From Agromyces italicus DSM 16388 (GTDB lineage Bacteria; Actinomycetota; Actinomycetes; Actinomycetales; Microbacteriaceae): 64,000 nucleotides of DNA. The translations under genes and the position numbers were made by a program. Shown here in pieces: positions 57,455 through 64,000 of this stretch (positions are counted from its first letter, which is position 1; the number at the start of each line of letters is the position of its first letter). The stretch covers positions 682,001 through 746,000 of the forward strand of contig NZ_ATXF01000004.1 in the NCBI RefSeq assembly GCF_000421545.1, written 5' to 3'. The notes beneath the pieces were generated by a model. The model saw nothing but the letters and a program-made list of their open reading frames with translations. It made no database searches and was not told the DNA's origin.

Positions 57455-58726
57455 GTGAACCGCGCCTCCGATGAACCGACGACCCTGTCGCCGGCCCGAA
57501 CCAGACTCGCGCTCCTCGCGCTCGCCCTCGGCGGGTTCGGCATCGGCTCGACCGAGTTCGTGGCCATGGGGCTCCTGCCCGACATCGCGGCCGACCTGCT
57601 GCCCGGCACCTCTGCGGCCTCGCCCGACGCGGCCAACGCGACCGCCGGATGGGTCATCTCGGCCTACGCGCTCGGCGTCGTCGTCGGTGCCCCGACGATC
57701 GCCGCCGTCGCCGCGCGCTGGCCCAGAAAGCGCCTCCTGCTCGTGCTCGTCGCGGCGTTCACGATCGGCACGATCGCCTCGGCACTGCTCCCGAGCTTCG
57801 AACTCGTGCTCGTCGCGCGGTTCCTCTCGGCGCTGCCGCACGGGGCCTACTTCGGCATCGCCTCGCTCGTCGCCGCGAGCCTCATGGGTCCGGGCAAGCG
57901 CGCTCGCGGCGTCGCACTCGTGCTCTCCGGCCTCACCATCGCGAACGTCATCGGCGTGCCCGCGATCACCTGGCTCGGCCAGGCGGCCGGATGGCGCGTC
58001 GCCTACCTCGCGGTCGCTGCGATCTTCGCCCTCACCTTCATCGCCGTCCTCGCCGCCGTGCCCTGGCAGGCGGGCGACGCGAATGCGAGCGTCCGACTCG
58101 AACTCGGCGCGTTCGCCCGCCCGCAGGTGTGGTTCGCCATCGCGATCGGGGCGATCGGCTTCGGCGGATTCTTCGCGATGTACAGCTACATCGCGCCGCT
58201 CGCGACCGAGGTCACCGGACTCGAGGCCGCCGCGGTGCCGCTCGTGCTGGTCGCCACCGGACTCGGAATGACCGTGGGCAACCTCGTCGGCGGCCGCCTC
58301 GCGGACTGGAGCGTGCGGCGCACGATGTACGCCGCCTTCGGAGCCCTCGCCCTGTCGCTCGCCCTGCTCGGGCTCACCGCGCAGTTCGTCGCCGGCCTCT
58401 TCATCGGCGCATTCCTCATCGGCGCCACCTCCTCGGCGCTCGCGCCGACCATCCAGACCCGCCTGATGGACGTCGCGCGCGACAGCCAGTCGATCGCCGC
58501 GGCGCTGAACCACTCGGCGCTGAACATCGGCAACAGTCTCGGCGCGCTCCTCGGCGGTGCCGTGATCGCCGCGGGGCTCGGCTACGTGGCCCCGATCTGG
58601 GTCGGCGTGCTGCTCACCGTCGCAGGAATCGGGCTCGCCCTCGCGAGCTTCGCACTCGACCGTTCGCGCCTGCGTCGGGGCCATGCGGTGCCGTACGCGA
58701 CGGGTGCGACGCCCGCGATCGACTGA
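57455..58726 (+). CDS. MFS transporter, DHA1 family (AraJ-like)
   Basis: The 423-residue protein has twelve hydrophobic helices with the DHA1 pattern: GGFGIGSTEFVAMGLLPDIAADL in helix 1, the motif A-like ARWPRKR between helices 2 and 3 and GLTIANVIGVPAITWLGQAAGWR near helix 5. It is related to arabinose/chloramphenicol-type efflux proteins (AraJ, PbuE); the substrate is unknown. The GTG start has no ribosome site. A palindrome covers its promoter, but no regulator gene is adjacent. Confidence 0.9.
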   Translation: MNRASDEPTTLSPARTRLALLALALGGFGIGSTEFVAMGLLPDIAADLLPGTSAASPDAANATAGWVISAYALGVVVGAPTIAAVAARWPRKRLLLVLVAAFTIGTIASALLPSFELVLVARFLSALPHGAYFGIASLVAASLMGPGKRARGVALVLSGLTIANVIGVPAITWLGQAAGWRVAYLAVAAIFALTFIAVLAAVPWQAGDANASVRLELGAFARPQVWFAIAIGAIGFGGFFAMYSYIAPLATEVTGLEAAAVPLVLVATGLGMTVGNLVGGRLADWSVRRTMYAAFGALALSLALLGLTAQFVAGLFIGAFLIGATSSALAPTIQTRLMDVARDSQSIAAALNHSALNIGNSLGALLGGAVIAAGLGYVAPIWVGVLLTVAGIGLALASFALDRSRLRRGHAVPYATGATPAID

Positions 58727-58744
58727 TCCGCAGACCGCCGAGGC

Positions 58745-58760
58745 GCCCGCCTGTGCGGGC
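58745..58760. terminator. Short hairpin between convergent genes
   Basis: GCCCGC (58745-58750) pairs with GCGGGC (58755-58760) around CTGT between the MFS and response regulator stops. Confidence 0.45.
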
Positions 58761-58762
58761 CG

Positions 58763-59413
58763 TCAGTCGGACTGAAGCAGGATGCCGTCGGCGATCGCCC
58801 GCTTGCGCAGCGCCACCTTGGTGCCGACGTCGTAGCCGGCAGCGCGGTACTTCTCGCGAATGCGCTTGAGATAGCTCTTCGCCGTCTCCTCCGAGATGCC
58901 GAGCTGGAAGGCGACGGCCTTCACCGGCTGACCGGCTCCGTAGAGCGCCATCACCCGGCGCTCCTGGGCGGAGAGCTTCGGAAGGGTGCCGTCGTCGAGG
59001 AGGGTCGCCTCGAGTTCGGGCGTCAGGTACGACACGCCCTGCTGGGCTGAGCGGATCGCCTCGATGATCGACTCGACCGGTTCGCTCTTGACGAGGTACC
59101 CCATCGCGCCCGCGCTCAACGCCTCGCGGACCACGGCGGGCTCGGAGTAGTTGCTCATGAGCATGGTCTGCACCTCGGCCGACTTCAGCATCGAGAGCTT
59201 CAGCGAGATGGGGATGTTGTCGCGGAGGTCGAGGTCGAGCAGCACCACGTCGACGGGGAAGTCGGGGTGGGCGAGCAGCTCGGACCAGGACGGGACCGCG
59301 GCGACGAGCTCGATCTCGGACGAGGCGCCGCGCAACCACTCGGTCAGGGCGCCGAGCAGCATGCGGTGATCGTCGACGATCGCCAGGCGGATCGGTGCAG
59401 CGGTGTCGGGCAT
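58763..59413 (-). CDS. LuxR/NarL-family response regulator
   Basis: The 216-residue regulator has a receiver domain with Asp14-Asp15 and phospho-acceptor Asp60 (DVVLLDLDLRD), and a C-terminal LuxR helix-turn-helix (about 148-205: LSAQERRVMALYGAGQPVKAVAFQLGISEETAKSYLKRIREK). It is the output of the three-gene locus with a kinase and a degenerate kinase-like protein. ATG 59413 is directly adjacent to the preceding stop. Target genes are unknown. Confidence 0.93.
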   Translation of the reverse strand: MPDTAAPIRLAIVDDHRMLLGALTEWLRGASSEIELVAAVPSWSELLAHPDFPVDVVLLDLDLRDNIPISLKLSMLKSAEVQTMLMSNYSEPAVVREALSAGAMGYLVKSEPVESIIEAIRSAQQGVSYLTPELEATLLDDGTLPKLSAQERRVMALYGAGQPVKAVAFQLGISEETAKSYLKRIREKYRAAGYDVGTKVALRKRAIADGILLQSD

Positions 59414-60673
59414 TCAGCTTCCCCTCGGATGGGCCGACTCGTCGGCCGATGCACTCACCGGAACGGTCGGGTCCGTCCGGCATTCGATGTCGATGCGGAA
59501 GGAATCGGACCCCGCGACGACGTCGTGTGATCCGACACTACCGACAGCATCCCACGTCGCGGGGTCCAGACGTCGTCGGACGACGCCGGAAACCTCGATC
59601 GCGAGGTGCACGACCGGCGAACGGTGCTCGCCGTCGTCGTCGCCGTCGGGGGCGGAGACGACGACCTCGATCGGTTCGGGCTGCCCCTTGCGGAGCTCGC
59701 CGACGAGCAGCCACAGCGCGAGCAGCAGGTTGTCGCGCTGCTCCTGCGCGAGAAGACCGGCCGACCCCTCGGGGTCGTCGACCACGACTCGATCGCTGAG
59801 ATACGCCGATTCGGTCACCGCGTGGCGGAGCCACGTGTCGGTCCGGCCCGCGATGAGCCGGAGGCGCAGCGCCGCGGCCAGGCGGCCCGCACGCTCGGCG
59901 TCGGAGGCGGGCAGCGGAATCGCGATGCGCCCCGAGCCGACGTCGTCGAGCAGCGTCTCGGCGTCGAAGTCGAGCTGCGCGAGCTCCTCGGAGGCGCGCA
60001 TCCCGAACGCGGAACGCGGGGTGGCCACCGTGCTCTGCACGATCGAGAGATCGAGTTCGCGACCGACCAGCCTGCGGAACCCGCGGGTCGCCACGACGGC
60101 GAGGACGAGCGGCAGCACCGCAGAGGCCGCGACCGAGATGCCCGTCGCCGTGTACGGACCTGCCGAGGCCGCCTGCAGGAGCGTCGCGACGAGGAGCACC
60201 AGCCCGATCACCGAGGCGACGACGAGTGAGATACGGGTGCCCCGGATCGCGGCGACCGGCATGAGCACGGCGCCTGTCGCCGCCGCCGCCGTCGGCGTGA
60301 CGCCCAGGTGCAGCAGCCCCCAGGTCGCCTGGAGATCGAGCCACACCGGCACCGCGAGGGCGACGAGCAGCACGGCGTAGAGTGCATCGGGCAGCGGCTG
60401 GGCACGCGAGAAGATGCGCGAGACGACCCCGACGGCGACGATCACGAGGATCGCCAGCCAGGCGCCCCACGGGCCGGCGCCGGGCGGGAAGACGGGCGCA
60501 AGGAGCACCGCGCGCACCAGATGCCAGACGATGATGATGGCCGCGGCGATCGTGATGCCGGTCGCCAGCCGCCGTCCGCCGTGACGGTCGCGCACGTCGC
60601 CGACGGCGCGCGCCGTGCGCCTCGGACGCCGGAAGCCGGCGAGGCCCCCGGTCTCGATCGACCCCGTGCTCAC
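59414..60673 (-). CDS. Membrane protein resembling a degenerate histidine kinase
   Basis: The 419-residue protein has about five or six N-terminal membrane helices (about 38-200) and a cytoplasmic part. The region SEELAQLDFDAETLLDD onward sits where a dimerisation domain would be but has no H-box. RDNLLLALWLLVGELRKGQPEPIEVVV resembles the start of an HATPase domain with the N-box asparagine lost, and there is no GxGL loop. It could be an inactive kinase partner; this is inference. The GTG start overlaps the kinase stop in a GTGA. I do not recognise a named family. Confidence 0.65.
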   Translation of the reverse strand: MSTGSIETGGLAGFRRPRRTARAVGDVRDRHGGRRLATGITIAAAIIIVWHLVRAVLLAPVFPPGAGPWGAWLAILVIVAVGVVSRIFSRAQPLPDALYAVLLVALAVPVWLDLQATWGLLHLGVTPTAAAATGAVLMPVAAIRGTRISLVVASVIGLVLLVATLLQAASAGPYTATGISVAASAVLPLVLAVVATRGFRRLVGRELDLSIVQSTVATPRSAFGMRASEELAQLDFDAETLLDDVGSGRIAIPLPASDAERAGRLAAALRLRLIAGRTDTWLRHAVTESAYLSDRVVVDDPEGSAGLLAQEQRDNLLLALWLLVGELRKGQPEPIEVVVSAPDGDDDGEHRSPVVHLAIEVSGVVRRRLDPATWDAVGSVGSHDVVAGSDSFRIDIECRTDPTVPVSASADESAHPRGS

Positions 60674-61827
60674 GGCTTCGGCACCTCGAGCATCACGGTG
60701 GTGCCCGACCCGGGCGAGGAGAAGATCCGGGCGCGCCCGCCGACGGTGGTCAGGCGCCCCACCACCGACTCGGCGTAGCCGAGGCGCGCGGCGCCGATCG
60801 ACTCGGGCTCGAACCCGTTCCCCGCATCGGTCACCATCGCGCGCACCGTCCGATCGTCGTCGCTCACCGTGACATCCGCCTCATTGACGCCCGAGTGCCG
60901 ACGCACGTTCTCGAGGCACTCGCCGAGTGCACCCAGCAGCGCGTCGAGGGTCTCTCGCGGCAGCGCCAGCTGCCCGACGCCGTGCCAGTTCACGTCGAGT
61001 CCCATCCGGGCGAAGCGCTGCCTGACCGATTCGAAGGTGGTGCTGAGCAGGTCTTCGTCGGAGTCGGGCGAGAAGATCGCGTTCGAGGCGTTGTCGAGCG
61101 ACGCCCCGAGCCGCAACTGCTTGAGCAGGCGGGCATCGTCGCCCGCCTGCTGCCGCAACGCCTCCGAGCCGACGCCCACGCCCGAGTGCGCGAGCAGGCT
61201 GAGCGTCGCGAGCACCGTGTCGTGCAGCACCCGGGCGTCCTGCCGCTGACGCGACTCGAGTTCGCTCGCGAGGCGCTCGGCCTCGTGCGCGCGACCCACC
61301 TCGCCGATCCGTTCGGCCGCTCCTGAGATCGCATGATCGACGACCGATCCGAGGGCGGCGCCGACCGCCCAGCCGGCGACGGTCGCGAGCACGACCGTCG
61401 TCATCGGATGCCCCGCGACGGCGATGAGACCGATCGCGATCACGAACAGTGCGGCGAGACCGCCCACGAGCGGCGCTCCGCCGCGGCGGACGACGAGGCT
61501 GATCGCGACGGACGGGGCGGTGACCGCCGACGCGAGGGAGATCGCGGCGCTCGCGACCGGGTCGACGACCGGTGCGCTGCCGAGCACCGCGACGGTGCCG
61601 AGGGCGGCGGCGACCACGCCGAGCGCGGCCGCTACGCCGCCGTGCAGCGAGTGCACGACGACGAGCACGGCGGCCGCGAGCGAGAGCAGCACCACGAGCG
61701 CGAACTCGAGCGTCGTCGAGGCCCCGGGGATGAACATGCACGCGAACGTGCCGAGCACGCCCGTGAGCCCCGCGATGCGCGCGAGCCTGCGCAGCAGCCG
61801 GTCGCGCTCCTTGTGGATGCGCTTCAT
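60670..61827 (-). CDS. Sensor histidine kinase, HisKA_3 type
   Basis: The 385-residue kinase has about six N-terminal membrane helices (about 15-165) and no large sensor loop. It has a HisKA_3 dimerisation segment with His202 in VLHDTVLATLSLL and an ATPase domain with ECLENVRRHSG, DAGNGFEPE and FSSPGSGTTVMLEVP. It should phosphorylate the LuxR regulator two genes downstream. ATG 61827 has GAGGGGG upstream. Genes are coupled by 4-base overlap and zero spacing. Confidence 0.92.
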   Translation of the reverse strand: MKRIHKERDRLLRRLARIAGLTGVLGTFACMFIPGASTTLEFALVVLLSLAAAVLVVVHSLHGGVAAALGVVAAALGTVAVLGSAPVVDPVASAAISLASAVTAPSVAISLVVRRGGAPLVGGLAALFVIAIGLIAVAGHPMTTVVLATVAGWAVGAALGSVVDHAISGAAERIGEVGRAHEAERLASELESRQRQDARVLHDTVLATLSLLAHSGVGVGSEALRQQAGDDARLLKQLRLGASLDNASNAIFSPDSDEDLLSTTFESVRQRFARMGLDVNWHGVGQLALPRETLDALLGALGECLENVRRHSGVNEADVTVSDDDRTVRAMVTDAGNGFEPESIGAARLGYAESVVGRLTTVGGRARIFSSPGSGTTVMLEVPKP

Positions 61828-61935
61828 GTCACCCCCTCGGCGATGACGGTTCGCAGCTCGAGGCACCCGTCATCTCGAACTGTAGCCCAGCCCGGCCGGA
61901 TCGGCGCGGATCGCTCCGAACCGGAACGCCGGCGA

Positions 61936-63141
61936 CTACGCCGCGAGCAGCCGGGCGAGCTCGGCACCGACCAGCGCATCCTCGATCAGGAAGGCGTCGT
62001 GGCCGAACTCCGAGGCGATGACGACCGGCTCGGCACCGTGCACGCTGTGCGGCAGGTGGGCGGCGATCTCGCGCTGCCCGGCGAGCGGGAAGTAGCGGTC
62101 GCCGTCGATGCCGAGCACGAGGCTCTTCGCCTCGACCCCGGCGAGCGCCACCGCCACGCCGCCGCGCCCGCGGCCGACGTCGTGCGAGTTCATCGACTCG
62201 GTGAGCACGATGTAGCTGTTCGCGTCGAAGCGCCGGGTGAACTTGTTGCCGTGGAAGTCGAGGTACGACTCGACCGCGAACCGGCCGTCGCCGCCGAGCG
62301 GGTCGAGGTCGGACTGCCAGCTGCGTTCGAACCGTTCGTTGAGCTCTGAGGCGGTGCGGTAGTTGAGCATCGCCATGCGCCGCGCGAGGGCCAGGCCGCG
62401 CGTCGGTCCCTCGCCGTCGGGCGCGTCGTAGAACGCGCCCGCGGCGAACGCCGGGTCGGTGCGGATCGCCTCGATCTGCACCGAGTTCAGGGCGATCTGG
62501 TCGGCGGTGGTCGCCGCCGGCGCGGCGAGCACCGCGATGCGTTCGACGGACTCGGGGGCCTCGATCGCCCACTCGAGCACGTGCATGGCCCCCATCGACC
62601 CGCCGACGACCGCGGCGAAGCGCTCGATGCCGATCGCGCGGGCGAACGCGATCTGCGCCCGCACCTGGTCGCGGATCGTGACGAACGGGAACCGCGCGCC
62701 CCACTCGCTGCGATCGGGTGCGAGCGAGGCCGGCCCGGTCGAGCCCTGGCAGCCGCCGAGCACGTTCGGCGCCACCACGAAGTAGCGGTCGGTGTCGATC
62801 GCGAGGCCGGGGCCGACGACGCCGCGCCACCAGCCCGCACTCGGATGCCCGGGGCCGGCCTGGCCGATCACGTGGCTGTCGCCGGTGAGGGCGTGCAGCA
62901 CGAGCACGGCGTTGTCGCGCTCGGGCGAGAGCGTGCCCCATTGCTCGTAGGCGATGCGCACGCCCGGCAGCTCGCGCCCGGACTCGAGGGCGAGGTCGCC
63001 GATGCCCGCGAAGCGGCGATCACCCGCCGTATCGCCCTCCCGCCACGCGCCGGTCGCAGGCGCTCGGCCGAGCAGCGCGAGTGCGCCCGCGGCGGGCACG
63101 ATGCTCGCGGGAACCGCGTCGGCCGTCGTCTGCCAATCCAT
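61936..63141 (-). CDS. metX: Homoserine O-acetyltransferase
   Basis: The 401-residue alpha/beta hydrolase-fold enzyme acetylates homoserine for methionine synthesis. The nucleophile Ser lies in VVGGSMGAMHVLEW; early markers are YEQWGTLSPERDNAVLVLHALTGDSH and GCQGSTGPASL; the catalytic Asp and His occur in GIDGDRYFP and SEFGHDAFL. ATG 63141 has GGGAGA about 9 bases upstream; the further frame extension is not family-like. It lies downstream of metY on the same strand with a terminator between, so it may be expressed separately. Confidence 0.96.
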   Translation of the reverse strand: MDWQTTADAVPASIVPAAGALALLGRAPATGAWREGDTAGDRRFAGIGDLALESGRELPGVRIAYEQWGTLSPERDNAVLVLHALTGDSHVIGQAGPGHPSAGWWRGVVGPGLAIDTDRYFVVAPNVLGGCQGSTGPASLAPDRSEWGARFPFVTIRDQVRAQIAFARAIGIERFAAVVGGSMGAMHVLEWAIEAPESVERIAVLAAPAATTADQIALNSVQIEAIRTDPAFAAGAFYDAPDGEGPTRGLALARRMAMLNYRTASELNERFERSWQSDLDPLGGDGRFAVESYLDFHGNKFTRRFDANSYIVLTESMNSHDVGRGRGGVAVALAGVEAKSLVLGIDGDRYFPLAGQREIAAHLPHSVHGAEPVVIASEFGHDAFLIEDALVGAELARLLAA

Positions 63142-63203
63142 GCTTCGATTCTCCCGCTTCGGCCCGGCCGGTCGCGCATTGTTACGCCCGCGGCGAGCGC
63201 GAA

Positions 63204-63248
63204 CACGGCGGATGCCGCGAGCCGGCGTGGCTCGCGGCATCCGCCGTG
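63204..63248 (-). terminator. metY terminator
   Basis: CACGGCGGATGCCGCGAGCC (63204-63223) pairs perfectly with 63229-63248 around a 5-base loop, 13 bases beyond the metY stop. A 20-bp perfect stem makes it the clearest terminator in the window. Confidence 0.88.
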
Positions 63249-63261
63249 CTGATGGGGCGCG

Positions 63262-64000
63262 TCAGACGCGCGCCGCCTCCGTGGCCGCGCGTGCGGCCGC
63301 GAAGCCGGCCTCGAGGTCGGCCTTCAGATCGTCGATGTTCTCGATGCCGACCGAGAGGCGCACGAGACCCGGCGTGACGCCGGTGGTGAGCTGCTGCTCG
63401 GGAGTCAGCTGCGAGTGCGTCGTCGACGCGGGGTGGATGACGAGCGAGCGGACGTCGCCGATGTTCGCGAGGTGCGAGAACAGCGAGAGGCTGTCGACGA
63501 GCGCGCGGCCCGCGTCGACGCCGCCCTTGAGCTCGAACGACAGCACCGCGCCGACGCCCTTCGGCGCGTAGGTGTTCGCGGCCGCGTACCAGGGGCTCGA
63601 CGGCAGGCCCGAGTAATTGACGCTCGCGACGTCGGAGTGGCCGTCGAGCCATTCCGCGATCTCCTGGGCGTTCTGCACGTGGCGCTCGACGCGCAGCGAC
63701 AGCGTCTCGATGCCCTGGATGAGCTGCCATGCGCTGGCGGGGGCGATCGCGGCACCGAGGTCGCGGAGCAGCTGCACGCGGGCCTTGATGACGTAGGCGA
63801 GCCCGTCGCCCACCGCGGCCGTGTAGCTCGCACCGTGGTACGAGGGGTCGGGCTCGGTGAGGCCCGGGAACCTCTCGACGTTCTTCGACCAGGCGAACCG
63901 GCCGCCGTCGACGATGACGCCGCCGATGACGGTGCCGTGGCCGCCGAGGAACTTCGTGGCGGAGTGGATCACGATGTCGGCGCCGTGCTCGAACGGGCGG
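63262..64000 (-). CDS. metY: O-acetylhomoserine sulfhydrylase / aminocarboxypropyltransferase (5' part outside window)
   Basis: The C-terminal 246 residues of a Cys/Met-metabolism PLP enzyme are present; the gene continues beyond base 64000. The PLP lysine lies in HSATKFLGGHG. SLFSHLANIGDVRSLVIHPASTTHSQL and GLVRLSVGIENIDDLKADL are typical of MetY. It uses the O-acetylhomoserine produced by metX to make homocysteine from sulfide. A strong terminator follows the stop codon. Confidence 0.94.
   Translation of the reverse strand, partial: RPFEHGADIVIHSATKFLGGHGTVIGGVIVDGGRFAWSKNVERFPGLTEPDPSYHGASYTAAVGDGLAYVIKARVQLLRDLGAAIAPASAWQLIQGIETLSLRVERHVQNAQEIAEWLDGHSDVASVNYSGLPSSPWYAAANTYAPKGVGAVLSFELKGGVDAGRALVDSLSLFSHLANIGDVRSLVIHPASTTHSQLTPEQQLTTGVTPGLVRLSVGIENIDDLKADLEAGFAAARAATEAARV

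Overview
The window is 64 kb of a high-GC, gene-dense actinobacterial chromosome. Two WhiB proteins, MtrA-MtrB-LpqB, a SigR-RsrA pair, a multifunctional 2-oxoglutarate decarboxylase (Kgd), GuaB1 and DUF3499, DUF5719 and Rv3235-type proteins point to an actinomycete. Gene order and protein style fit the family Microbacteriaceae (Agromyces, Leifsonia or Microbacterium relatives); the genus is inference. I see no rRNA, tRNA, CRISPR, prophage or insertion sequence. Almost everything is core genome; the novelty lies in regulation, repeats and a few odd proteins.

Layout. 0-11 kb: mannose/nucleotide-sugar block (manA, galE, whiB2, a giant GT2 membrane glycosyltransferase, DUF5719, DUF3499, manB), interrupted by a GlxA-type regulator divergent from a tiny membrane protein. 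11-16 kb: ahcY, divergent RDD and SpoIIM-like membrane proteins, aquaporin. 16-22 kb: a minus-strand operon (GPDPase-like membrane protein, DUF4129, DUF4350, MoxR, DUF58). 22-31 kb: mtrA-mtrB-lpqB, comF, hpf, secA. 31-38 kb: esterase, Rv3235-like protein, an HTH protein, an orphan SAF/CpaE-like pair, a PdtaS-like kinase, whiB1. 38-45 kb: bcp, aroA-rsgA facing sigR-rsrA, and an MMPL transporter. 45-53 kb: kgd, guaB1, two CNNM/CBS proteins, a broken VOC gene. 53-64 kb: Old Yellow Enzyme, HAD hydrolase, NAD(P)HX dehydratase, GT87, thiamine-binding protein, MFS transporter, a three-gene two-component locus, and metX with the end of metY.

How genes work together. manA and manB bracket mannose-6-phosphate to mannose-1-phosphate conversion for cell-envelope glycans. 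ahcY, metX and metY belong to methionine/activated-methyl metabolism. SigR-RsrA is the thiol-redox switch, and a textbook GGAAT-N18-GTT promoter lies inside the start of aroA, upstream of an extended sigR reading frame. MtrAB-LpqB, the MoxR operon and WhiB proteins are envelope and division control.

Two themes recur. Many starts sit 6-9 bases after a TANNNT box with no Shine-Dalgarno, so leaderless transcription seems common. Several gaps carry long palindromes or REP-like repeats, including an 80-bp four-box palindrome between manB and ahcY. All promoter, operator and terminator calls come from reading the sequence by eye and are unmeasured.
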